Shown here one piece after another: positions 10,800 to 20,494 of a stretch of DNA of 64,000 nucleotides. The notes beneath the pieces were generated by a model. It was not told the DNA's origin, made no database searches, and saw nothing but the letters and a program-made list of their open reading frames with translations. Every line of letters starts with the position of its first letter. Within the stretch, counting starts at the first letter, position 1. The DNA is from Brachypodium distachyon (taxonomy: Eukaryota > Streptophyta > Magnoliopsida > Poales > Poaceae): NCBI RefSeq assembly GCF_000005505.3, contig NC_016134.3, forward strand, positions 42,757,150 through 42,821,149. The letters are read 5' to 3'. A program made the position numbers and the translations under genes.

Positions 10800-12518
10800 A
10801 TGGCATCGACCAACGAAGAAGAGGAGTACTGCAGCAGCCCGGAGGAGTGGGAGGACGTCGACGACCAATCGAGCTCCCGAACCGCCTCCGATTACGGCAG
10901 CGGCGGCGATGAGAGCGACGGCGATCTCACGTACAGCGACGATGACGATGATGATGATGGGGGCGGCGATTCTTCGTGTGGCGAAGAGGAGACCGAGGAA
11001 GAAGACGAAGACGCCATGGCGGCGAGGCGGAGCAGGGAGAAGCGGTACGGCGTGCTGACGATGGACGCGCTGCGGGCGCTGCAGGAGGAGCACACGGCGC
11101 GGGTGGCCGACCTGACCCTGCTCCCGCCGGCGCTGGCCGCCGCCGTGCTGCGGCACTGCAAGTGGAGCGCCGCCGCCGTGGAGGACCGCTGGTTCTCGGG
11201 CGAGCAGCGCGTGCGCGACGCCGTCGGCCTGCCCGGCTCCGGCTCCGGCTGCTGCGCCACCAACCCCGCGCCGCTCACCTGCGCCATCTGCTTCGACGCC
11301 CACGGCGCCGGCGAGATGCGCGCGGCCGCGTGCGCCGCCCACTTCTACTGCCTCGGCTGCTGGCGCGGCTACCTGCGCGCGGCCGTCGCCGACGGCGCCC
11401 GCTGCCTCTCCCTCCGCTGCCCGGACCCTTCCTGCCCCGCCGCCGTCGCCCGCGACCTCGTCTCCTCCGCCGCGGACCCCGACGACGCGCGCCGCTACGA
11501 CGAGTTCGCCCTCCGCTCCTTTGTGGAAGAGAGCAAGGGGTCCATCCGCTGGTGCCCTGCCCCCGGCTGCGCCCACGCCGTCCGCTACCTCGAGGGCGAA
11601 GCCTGCAGGGAGCAGCTGGACGTGACGTGCGCCTGCGCGCACGCCTTCTGCCTGGCCTGCGGCGAGGAGGCCCACCGGCCCGTCCCCTGCGCCACCGTCC
11701 GGGCCTGGATCGAGAAGCACGCCTCGGACTCGGAGACGGCCAACTGGGTCCTGGCCAACACCAAGCACTGCCCGGAATGCCGCCGGCCCATCGAGAAGAA
11801 CATGGGCTGCATGCACATGACCTGCTCGAACCCGTGCCGCCACGAGTTCTGCTGGCTCTGCCTCGGCCCATGGAAGGGCCAGCACGACGGCGGATACTAC
11901 GACTGCAACCGCTACAACGCCGAGAGGGCGCAGGGCAAGGCCAGCGAGGACGAGCTCCGGCGCCGCCAGGCTAAGGCCTCCGTCGACCGCTACCTCCACT
12001 ACTACGAGCGCTGGGCGGCCCACGAGCGGTCCGGCAAAAAGGCCCGCGAGGACATGGCGGCCCTCGCCATGTCCTCCCCCGGCGGCGAGTCGGAGGCGCT
12101 GGCCAAGGCGTTCGGCGTGCTGGAGACGGAGCTGGACTTCCTGACGGCCGCGTACAGGCAGGTGGCCGAGTGCCGGCGGATGCTGCGGTGGACGTACGCC
12201 TACGGGTACTACCTCGAGAACCCGGCCAAGCTGGAGTTCGTCGAGGCACTGCAGAGCGACGCCGAGGCATCCCTGGAGCGGCTGCACGGGTGCGCCGAGG
12301 AGGAGCGGGCCGGCCTCGTCAAAGGAGACGACCCCGCTGGGAGCTTCGCGGCGTACAGGGAGAAGCTGGCCAGCCTGACGCTGGTGACCAGGAACCACTT
12401 CGAGAACCTCGCCAGGGCGTTCAAGAACGACCTTGCCGAGGTCACCGCCGTTGCTTACACCAAGACCCCTGCTGCTGTTGCTGCTCCAGGCTCTGATGAC
12501 GACGATTATGATGTATGA
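10800..12518 (+). CDS. RBR-type E3 ubiquitin ligase, ARIADNE-like
   Basis: Intronless gene, 572 aa. It takes ubiquitin from an E2 onto a catalytic cysteine and passes it to substrates (RING-HECT hybrid mechanism). Residues 6-72 are very acidic (Asp/Glu runs), as in ARIADNE proteins. RING1 starts at CAIC (161-164) with further Cys/His to about 213; the in-between-RING domain runs about 235-297 (WCPAPGC, CACAHAFCLACGEE); RING2 starts at CPEC (324-327), with the catalytic-position Cys337 in NMGCMHM and the closing EFCWLC. The Ariadne helical region (RYLHYYERW to LTLVTRNHFENL) follows, then an acidic tail DDDDYDV. Order and spacing match the family. The in-frame ATG at 10,800 precedes the acidic start; an upstream non-ATG extension is unlikely. 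Confidence 0.94.
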   Translation: MASTNEEEEYCSSPEEWEDVDDQSSSRTASDYGSGGDESDGDLTYSDDDDDDDGGGDSSCGEEETEEEDEDAMAARRSREKRYGVLTMDALRALQEEHTARVADLTLLPPALAAAVLRHCKWSAAAVEDRWFSGEQRVRDAVGLPGSGSGCCATNPAPLTCAICFDAHGAGEMRAAACAAHFYCLGCWRGYLRAAVADGARCLSLRCPDPSCPAAVARDLVSSAADPDDARRYDEFALRSFVEESKGSIRWCPAPGCAHAVRYLEGEACREQLDVTCACAHAFCLACGEEAHRPVPCATVRAWIEKHASDSETANWVLANTKHCPECRRPIEKNMGCMHMTCSNPCRHEFCWLCLGPWKGQHDGGYYDCNRYNAERAQGKASEDELRRRQAKASVDRYLHYYERWAAHERSGKKAREDMAALAMSSPGGESEALAKAFGVLETELDFLTAAYRQVAECRRMLRWTYAYGYYLENPAKLEFVEALQSDAEASLERLHGCAEEERAGLVKGDDPAGSFAAYREKLASLTLVTRNHFENLARAFKNDLAEVTAVAYTKTPAAVAAPGSDDDDYDV

Positions 12519-12709
12519 ATGTACCCGAATTTTTAGTCCAATCATCATACTGAACTAGTAGATGATCAGGCAAGCAGAATTTCAAAGATGTATGCAATGT
12601 GGTGCTTGCTTCAGGATGAAATTTATTTATTTATTTATTTATTTTTCATACAAAAATGATAAACCTCTTGGAAATCTAAGAATTATTACAAGCTCGCATA
12701 TGCAAATAT
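12519..12709. other. Convergent gap between RBR and PMI1-like ORF
   Basis: Contains the 3' end of the RBR transcript, with a (ttta)n microsatellite at about 12,621-12,643, and the 3' end of the convergent minus-strand gene. Confidence 0.4.
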
Positions 12710-13246
12710 CTATCGTTGGAAGGCCAGATCCGGGTTCCGAACGCAGTTTGGCTGGCCGCCGCCTGTACCGGCACGCCGCGATCCCCTGCATTCTTTCAGA
12801 GAAGCGCTCCACATCAGGGCTCTGCAGTTGTCCCCGCAGGCGAAGTTGATCCCGGCGACGTGCAGCCCCAGCACCTCCACCTTCACCTTCCCGTCCTTCC
12901 TCCTCCCGAGAGACGCCTCCAGCACCCCGACCATGGGGTCGCCGATGGCTTCGTACCCTCGCTCCGGGTCCCTCGCCTGCATCAGGACCACCTGGACAAC
13001 CATGCCATCATCCGTCTCGTCCCGCTTCCTGTCCGCAACGTCCGCGGCGGCGGCGGCCATGGCTTGGGTTGCTGTCGATTTCATCTGGATCTTGAGTCCT
13101 TGGAGGGCCAGCCCTTCCATCCTGTCCATGGCGCTGAACAGGACGGCCTCCAGGAAGTCGCCGCCCGAGCCCAGCCTCGCCGGCTTGCGCACGCTCTCGG
13201 CGCCGGGGCCGGCGTGCCGGTTGGCGGCGATGTCTTTCATGGGCAT
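12710..13246 (-). CDS. PMI1-like C-terminal domain protein, short
   Basis: 178 codons from the ATG at 13,246. The order of motifs matches the C-terminal third of PLASTID MOVEMENT IMPAIRED1 and PMI1-RELATED proteins, which influence chloroplast positioning and endomembrane trafficking: AMDRMEGLALQGLKIQ, then VVQVVLMQARDPERGYEAIGDPM, VKVEVLGLHVAGI, and a terminal RNPD motif. Full PMI1 proteins are over 800 aa with an N-terminal C2-like domain; that part is missing here. The frame stays open upstream (reading GHDLLAKL before the Met) without an ATG, suggesting a frameshifted or truncated descendant. It may be a gene fragment or a real short paralogue; RNA data would decide. Confidence 0.6.
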   Translation of the reverse strand: MPMKDIAANRHAGPGAESVRKPARLGSGGDFLEAVLFSAMDRMEGLALQGLKIQMKSTATQAMAAAAADVADRKRDETDDGMVVQVVLMQARDPERGYEAIGDPMVGVLEASLGRRKDGKVKVEVLGLHVAGINFACGDNCRALMWSASLKECRGSRRAGTGGGQPNCVRNPDLAFQR

Positions 13247-13254
13247 CAACTTCG

Positions 13255-13497
13255 CTAGGAGGTCGTGGCCTTGGCGGCGGCTGCGCCATTGCTCTGATCC
13301 TGGTCTTGGTCCTGGTTCGGGGCCGGGCGCGTCCCCTGCAGCTTGGCGATCTCCTCCTCCAAGTGCTGCATCCTCTTCCAGTAGTGCTCCTCGCCTCGTT
13401 TAGGCGGCGGGCGGCGGTGGAGGGAGAGGCAGGCCATGAGGCCGGAGCAGCCGGTGGAGGCCACGGCCGGCGCCGGCTTCGGCGTCGTGCGAGACAT
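13255..13497 (-). CDS. Small hypothetical ORF upstream of PMI1-like ORF
   Basis: 80 codons from the ATG at 13,497, not recognised. It has a heptad-like helix (YWKRMQHLEEEIAKLQG) and a Gln/Asp repeat tail, and stops 8 nt before the ATG of the PMI1-like ORF in a different frame. There is no GT donor between the helix and the stop, so ordinary splicing does not join the two frames. The pair could be one gene broken by a frameshift, a bicistronic transcript, or an upstream ORF. Confidence 0.35.
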   Translation of the reverse strand: MSRTTPKPAPAVASTGCSGLMACLSLHRRPPPKRGEEHYWKRMQHLEEEIAKLQGTRPAPNQDQDQDQSNGAAAAKATTS

Positions 13498-13503
13498 GCC
13501 CAA

Positions 13504-14904
13504 TCTCTCGATCGACGTAAAACTTCAATGGATCTTTCTTGGTGAGATCAAGCACTACGTTGTACTAGTTTGTACCACGCGCCGCGGTGGCGAGCTTAAG
13601 AGCTTTGAGTTTGCTAGCCGTAGCGGGGCGAGCGGATGAAATGACGCCGTTGGCCGTTAGGTGGTTGGTTCGTTCGTTGCGCTTTGCGAGGAGGATCGGT
13701 AGACCAAGTTCCATAGCGGGGAGCTCGAAATTCGAATTTCCAGCCCTCCAACAAGTCGCATGCTGTGGTCAAAGATGCAAAATACTTGCAGTCGGATCGA
13801 TGGAATTTACTGCGTTAGAACACGATACCACCTGCACATGGTTCGCCCATGCGCCTCATCGCCATCGCCCATCGAGGCCAAATCAGATTAGCATTTTATT
13901 GTCGAAGCACGATGATGATGGCGATGAAAACTTCTCTTAGTCGCATTTTTTTCCCCATCTTCCGTTGCCATCATCATTTAGAAAAGTTTATACCGTCGAA
14001 GAAGCAGGAAACTCCTACGATTTGTTCAGAGGATTGGCTTGTTTGGTACGAGAAAAACCGAGCCGAAACATACATGGAGGGAACGGCAAAAGCACACAAA
14101 CACAGTCCTGGACTAGCTACTCCCAAGATATTAAAACGACGAGTTTCAAGCAATTGATTCAGCTCGAAACAGAGCCGCCGGAGCAACGGCTTATGTAGAT
14201 CAACACCTGGTCAGTTTGTGTACCTTCTTCAGTGTCCTCGCGGCGGCGTCCAATAACGGTCTCCCGGCTCCATCCTTGATCTGGCTTAGTCTACAAGGTA
14301 TTCTCTATGGAGCTGGTGGATCTCACGGGTTGTATTTTGGTTATTGTGGTCTTCTTCTTCGTTGGTTCAGCGATAAACGAGTGGTTCAACAATCTACATA
14401 GCAAGAGGTGTGTCTCCGGTTACAATGCGTTTAGCGATCCTAGGGTTTATAGCTTGGGTGAGCGACTCATGCGGCTATCCAAAACTTGATGTTAGTCCAG
14501 ATTGTGCATGTCTAATCTTCTATAGTTTCATTGCCACATGCATTGAAAGATTTCAAGATACATGTAACATATATGAAGATTTTGATTTCTAAGAATCTTA
14601 ATATAATTTTTATTTTAGCAGCGATATATGTTCTCAGTGTTTGTTTCAGTTTTTTTGATCTTTTTAATTCCTTTTTTGAATAAATAAAGGTAGGTGTTTC
14701 TTCAAAAAAATTATCTACTCCTATGTGTTTTGCTGGAATTTTGAGACTCAGTTCAAATTTCAAAATTCTGTATTATATTTTAAAAATTATACTCCCTCCA
14801 TTCTGAAACGGAGCGAGTATGTATTTTTCTGGAATTTGAGATTCAATTCAAATTTCGGAATTCTGTATTCTTTTAACGCAATAAGAAAAAACTATTTCTC
14901 GCTT
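13504..14904. other. Intergenic with possible LINE 3' end
   Basis: No intact gene. Bases about 14,210-14,710 end in a run like ttgaataaataaaggta followed by caaaaaaa, which resembles the 3' end of plant LINEs, but no protein homology supports this. From 14,790 to 14,830 there is half of a CTCCCTCC-type Stowaway end. Confidence 0.3.
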
Positions 14905-17087
14905 GGGAAACGAGTGTTTGAGTGATCGGTCCCACCTACCAGGGGCTCAGGACAGGAGTCAGGACCCTCTCGCTGAACAGAAACTGCTCCGCCAGATATC
15001 CTGAGTTCCCGACGGCTCCCCCCTTCCCCCTCCGCATCAGCACCACCCGGCTGCGGCCGCCGAGATGGACGCAGCGGCAGCACATGCCGCCGGGGCGCCG
15101 GCAGGGGAGCAGCAGGCGGCAGCTCCCCGGGCGGAAAGGCTCAACCAGGGGGTGCACCACCAGCTAAACCTGGAAGGCATGCGGGCGCGCGCGGTGGGGC
15201 TCTACAAGGCCATCTCCCGCATCATCGACGACTTCAACAACATCGCCCGCACCACCCCCGGCGGTTCCCCCAAGTGGTACCGCCCCCCTCCGTCCCCTCT
15301 CCTCCATTGCTGCTGCCCGGAGTGAAGCCCTAGGGTTTCGGATCCTCCGGTGATTCGGTCTGTGTATAGTAACTGCATCTGTACGATTTATTGCTGACTA
15401 GTATGGCTGTCTCGCGGTGCTGGTGCCTGGCAAGCAGGACGTGCTCGGGCAGTTCTCCATGGTGAGCATGGAGCTATTCAACATCGTGGAGGACATCAAG
15501 AAGGTGAACAAGGGATTCGTGGTGTACCCCAGGAACGTCAACGCCGAGAACGCTTCAAGTAAGCAATCTCTCTGAAACCTCGTTTTCTTTAACTCTTTAG
15601 ATGTCATGATTATTAGGTGATCACAAGAATGTATGAATGCACTTGATGTTTCGATTACGGAATGGAACCTTTTCTGGGTGGGACATGCCAAATTCAAGAG
15701 ATGTGGTGAGGGTCGATGATTGTGAATGTATTCAGAGACGTCAATTTCAATTAGGCCTGAAAACAAAATGGTATAAGCATGTAAGTGGAACTGCAAATAT
15801 TAGGAAGAAACCATCTAAAACAACCCTCCTCAATACATATACTGGTATCACCTTAATTTTTTTATGTCTTTTCTGGGGCAAACAAGGATGATAGGAGTCA
15901 GTAGCAAATGACCTAACAAAATGGTAGTTCAGTTTTACACTAGATGGTTGTGATGCATCGCAATTTAGTGTTGACATGTTGATTTACATTGATTCTTCAT
16001 TTGCTACTAGTATCACATCTTTATTCCCTTTTAACCTGTATGAGTATTGCAGTACTGCCTGTAATGCTGTCGTCGAAGCTCTTGCCTGAGATGGAAATTG
16101 AGGAAACTACAAAGAGGGAACAATTGTTGTCTGGAATAACGAATCTACCTGTGCCTTCACAAATGGAAAAATTAAAGGTGATTAATGCAGTTTGGAAAAT
16201 GCAAACCTGTCATACACTGTAGTTGATTGATATGTTGACTGGCTGTTAAATGAAATGGGACTTGGTGCTATTCCTTTCAGGCTAGGATAGATATGATTGC
16301 AAGTGCGTGTGAAACTGCTGAGAGAGTAATTGCAGAATGCCGTAAGACTTATGGTCTAGGAACCCGTCAGGGGGCAAATCTTGGTCCTACATTGGACAAG
16401 GCACAGGCTGCAAAGATACAGGAGCAGGAAGGCCTGCTTAGAGCAGCAGTAAATTATGGTGAAGGTGAAAAATATTAATTTTTACCAGAGTTCCAAAATA
16501 AATACCTCTTGTGTTTCTCCTATTCATATTATGGCTTCAATGATGTTATAATCTGACTCAGGATTGCAGGTACCGGGAGACCAAAGGCAGCCACATTCTT
16601 CTCTTCCTAGCCATTTAATGGAAGTGCTTCCTTCTGGAGACGGGGCTCATAACTTTGGTGATAATTCTGGTACTATTAGATCATGTTATCTTTCCACATT
16701 TTTTCATGTTCCATTGACTGTTTTGAGTTACGGCATCTATGAGTTCTTTCAAGTTTGTATGCTATGGAAAGGAAATTCGTAATGCCATATTAGCTGGTAT
16801 CAAGTGCGTCATAGCCATTTGCGTTGAAGATGTGGCATTAAACACTTCAGCATCAGCGTCTAACCTCTATTCATACGTGCAGGTGTCTATCCCAAAAATA
16901 CATCAACATTTACGCCTAATGTTGTCAACACCCAGGGAAATGCGCAATGCAGGTTTGTATCGTATCAGTAATTCAGTATCAACATCTGTAATATTATTAA
17001 ATTATCATAGACCATCTCATTGCTCATTGGGCTGAAAGCAATTGAGTTATGGAAGGGAGACTTGCAAATATGCTTGATTCATTTTTT

Positions 17088-17216
17088 GTTGCACGGCATT
17101 AATCTTCTCCACAAGACCCCAAGGTGTTGTTTTGCTGTTTCGGTGTTTGCCATTTTTTGTTGCACGGCATTAATCTTCTCCCCAAGGTGTTGTTTTGCTG
17201 TTTCGTTGTCGGCCAT
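17088..17216. repeat. Two-unit tandem repeat in MED8 copy 1 intron 6
   Basis: The unit starting gttgcacggcattaatcttc occurs twice, at 17,088 and 17,159. The same array, with a 63-bp period, is in copy 2 at 27,330, so it predates the duplication. Confidence 0.8.
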
Positions 17217-18241
17217 ATATATTGTCATTCATTGTAATCGTCAACTGTAAGTGTTGGTTAGGGTACATTCCTTTGAACATCAAAACATGATTGCATTTGA
17301 GGATTGAGAAAGTAATCGTCAACCTGAATTTAGAGAAATATTTGCTCTTTTTATCTTAATCTTCAGATACTGCTTTTTGCAGGCATCTGGAGGACTTGGC
17401 AGATCTGCTCCATCACCTGGAACTGCAGGAACCCCTAACTTTGAAAATGTATCCACTCCACCAATGCCGTATGCGGACTCCCCAAGGTCAGGCACCAATA
17501 TGATGAATACCCCTTCGCCCCAGCAACATCTGACACCGCAGCAGCAGAGGCAAAAGCTGATGCAAGCATCTCAGCAACAACAGCTGCATGCTCAACAGCA
17601 GCAGCAGCAGTTGAGGCCCTCAGCTGTTGGGTTGCTAACACAGGTAAGGCAATTTTTCCTTTTAGTTCTCAAGAAGTTTTCCCCCAATGGTTATGTCTGC
17701 GTTGAGCCCTGCTTGTGACAGTGGCATCAATATTGTATTTTTCTTGGCATATATCATGTGCTTTCCGTTCTGCTGTCTTGCGATAATTCTACATCATTTA
17801 CTTCTAGCTTGTTCATTTTGGTGCTCACTGAATTCACACCTTTCCTGTAGAACACAGTTTCCCAGTTACAGGATTTACAAGGGCAGTCCCAACAAAAACT
17901 ACAGGCAATTTTACTATTGACAGCTTTTGTTGTTCTATATTCATTTACAGTTTCCCAGTTTTTAGTTTTCACCAAAGTTCATAACTTCGTGTTGAAAACC
18001 TTTTATAGGTCCCTGGCCAACAGCAGATGCAATACAGCCAAGCACAAGCGTTGTCACAGTTTCAGAATAGGCAGATGCAGGCTGCACGCATGCAACCAGG
18101 CATGTCACAGAGCCAGTTGAACCAAGGAAATCAGCTGAGAAGTCATCCGGGCCAGTTCACTGGAGCTGCAAACAGTGCAATGTTTACTGCTGCACAGGCA
18201 TCTTCAAACTCACAAATGGTTAGATAAGGCCTTTCTTTGTA

Positions 18242-18354
18242 CTCCCTCCTTCCCATATTAAGTGACTCAAATTTGTCCAAATATGGATGTATCTATGGCT
18301 AAAAAGCGTCTAGATACATGTAATAGAAAGTCACTTAATATGGGACGGAGGGTG
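18242..18354. mobile_element. Stowaway MITE in MED8 copy 1 intron 9
   Basis: 113 bp, flanked by TA on both sides, with inverted ends ctccctccttcccatattaa and ttaatatgggacggaggg. The equivalent site in copy 2 (about 28,480) is empty and reads through ctttgtagtag, so the insertion followed the duplication. Confidence 0.93.
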
Positions 18355-19301
18355 TAGTAGTGTAAAAATAAAAATAAGTTTCTTGTTCTGAGAGGATAAT
18401 TGGATTCTCAGAGGACATGCATTCATGAGCTAATGAAGAAAGATTCAAGTTTGTTCAGTGGTTGATTAAATTGCCCGTCTTCTCATTTTAGATGACAAAC
18501 ATACCTGGGTCAATGCAATCACAGTCAATCTTGCCGCAAATGCAGGTCAATGCTTTTCTTTTTCATTGTCCCAAGTTGCTTTGTCTACAGATATATTTGT
18601 TGGAACACAATGGTCTATTATATATGGTAAATGGTAAATCACACATGTATAGTAATTTTTTCCCTTCTAAATCTTAAAAGTGATTCTTTTTGTTACTTGC
18701 CTGGTTCCTCTTATTGGTGTCAGAAGCTGGCTGGTCCTAGACCCCTAGATAAATTTTGCAAATACAACACATAATTGGTAGGATTAGGGTCTTGGATGAT
18801 AAGGCAACTGCTCATAGGCAGTAGATTGGACTGGCAACAGAGGTTGACCATCTTTCACACACCTTTTAGTATGATAATTCTCTGCAGCATGGCATGAAGA
18901 ATTTGTAATTTATTCCCTTCTCCATTTTGTTTCTGCTATGCCTTATTCTTGCACATATATCATATGAAATCTTTTGTTGTATTTGTAATGCTGTTTCTTA
19001 TTATTGTTATAATCAGTTTGGTTTGACCGGTGGGCATCCTTAGAGGAGTCATCCGACCCAAATGATGAATGACCAAAGTATGTAATGTTTCCTCTCTTAA
19101 GCTTTCATCATTGTTAAATGGGTGAAAAATGTACTTCTACATGTCATGAAATTGAGATATATTATTCTGGGTACGGCTATATGTTGTACTTTTGCCATTG
19201 CTAGCATAGTTGATGCTAAAGTCACAAGTTTGCATGTTGGACTACTGCTAGGTAAAATATTTGGTGTTATATAAAACCACATATTAGTCATGATACAGAA
19301 G

Positions 19302-19468
19302 GGGAGCCTTGGCGCAGCGGTACAGCTGTTGCCTTGTCACGGGTTCGAGTCCTGGAAACAGCCTCTTGCAGAAATGCAGGGAAAGGCTGCGTACAAAAGA
19401 CCCAAAGTGGTCAGACCCTTTCCCGGACCCTGCGCAAGCGGGAGCTACATGCACCGGTCTGCCCTTTT
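19302..19468 (+). mobile_element. Au-type SINE in MED8 copy 1 intron 11
   Basis: 167-bp tRNA-derived element. The 5' part carries RNA polymerase III box A (tggcgcagcggta) and box B (gggttcgagtcctgg); the body includes cctcttgcagaaatgcaggg and ggaccctgcgcaagcggg and it ends in tttt. This order matches the grass Au SINE. A 21-bp target duplication containing tattagtcatgatacagaag lies at 19,281-19,301 and 19,469-19,489. Copy 2 has the empty site near 29,483. Confidence 0.92.
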
Positions 19469-19770
19469 ATATTAGTCATGATACAGAAGAATAGGATACA
19501 TGGGAATTAATTTTTCAATCACACCATTCTAAGCAATTCTTGCTTCGTGCTGCAGTGTTTGGTATGGGATCCACAAATACTAGCAGCATGATGGGAATGC
19601 AGCAGCAGCAACAGCAACAACATCAGCAAGGGGTGTATGGAAACGTGCAAGGAGGTGGTCAGAACTTGCGACAGCAGGGCATGGTGGGCCTTCAGAATCA
19701 GCAGAATCAGTTGCAGAATCAGATGCAGAATCCCAACTTCCCCCAGCAGAGACAGCAAAATCAACAATGA

Positions 19771-20494
19771 TTCAAACTAACTAACAACATCTTCCTATAG
19801 CGAGCAACAAATCCTCTTGTCAAGAGATAAGGGGCATAGTTGAGACAGTTTTTTCTGCTGGATAATCTTTGCTCCTGAGGACAGAATCATTGCGTTTCCT
19901 CATGTACTGTTTACAGCACGAGCTGCTACCCTCCATTTAGCTTTGCTTGCCTGTAGTGGCAGCCTGTTCACGCTGGGTGAAATCTAAAGTTAGGCAAGTG
20001 CGGGAAAACATGATATTGCTGTAAATCGATGTAGATGCATCAATGTTGGTGTTTGCATGCATTCTCCGGTTTTAAATATTGCCTGGTCTTTCAGGTGGTT
20101 ACTACTAAATGACCATACTCTGTGGCTGTATCAAAGTTGTGTCACGTTGGTCATAATCTTGCCGGAGTTACTGAGGTAAGATACCCAGTAACCGCATCAT
20201 TGTACAATTGAACCTCAGATTGTAGAAAATAAGAGCATTTACCACTGAATATAACTCTTTAGAAAAATAATAGAGATACAATATTATGTTAAGCTCGGCA
20301 CAAAATAATAGAAAAATAATAGAGCAGTTCTGGAGTATTATGTTAAGCTCGGCACAAAAGATCTGCTGCAAATGAAGAAATGAAGGAATGGAATGGCAGA
20401 TGGGTAATGCAGAGACGGGACAATTTCCATAATTCCATGTACCAATACAAAGATAGTAATTGCTCAGACAATACAGAGATAGTAATTTCTCAGA
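19771..20494. other. MED8 copy 1 3' flank
   Basis: 3' UTR-like sequence shared with copy 2, then unique AT-rich DNA. A local duplication places attatgttaagctcggcaca twice, at about 20,282 and 20,337. No gene seen. Confidence 0.5.

Larger units (their letters stand above)
15065..19770 (+). pseudogene. MED8: MED8 copy 1, probably inactive
   Basis: Mediator subunit 8 links the Mediator head to transcription factors and RNA polymerase II. Exon equivalents: 15065-15276, about 15435-15558, 16053-16177, 16281-16464, 16562-16669, 16893-about 16962, 17383-17643, 17851-17904, 18009-18218, 18492-18545, 19017-19077, 19556-19770. Three lesions against copy 2: the exon 2 acceptor ttgcag has become tggcaa, so the next AG lies one base downstream and shifts the frame; exon 6 has a 2-bp insertion (aatgcgcaatg versus aatgcaatg); and a CAG codon is TAG at 19,041-19,043 in exon 11. 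It could make only a truncated product, for example from an internal Met. A MITE (intron 9) and an SINE (intron 11) are also inserted. Family identity is certain; loss of function is inferred. Confidence 0.85.
14905..20225. repeat. Upstream copy of MED8-containing duplication
   Basis: Direct-repeat partner of about 24,833-33,040. Similarity starts near the phrase aacgagtgttt (14,908 and 24,827) and ends beyond the MED8 3' flank, where both copies share ggtaagatacccat/gtaa near 20,173 and 32,994. Offset between copies is about 10.2 kb. Introns as well as exons match, so the duplication was at DNA level, not by retrotransposition. Confidence 0.9.

Noticed and set aside
10782..12548. 588-codon open frame antisense to the RBR ligase
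   Set aside because: It is an artefact of very high GC at third positions in the RBR gene; the text is Gly/Ala/Val/Arg repetitive with no domain, while the sense strand has complete RING1-IBR-RING2.
17377..17718. MED8 Gln-rich exon as an independent gene
   Set aside because: It is exon 7 of MED8 copy 1 running into intron 7.
19302..19375. tRNA gene
   Set aside because: Box A and box B are present, but the cloverleaf is not conserved and the segment continues into the Au SINE body with a target duplication.
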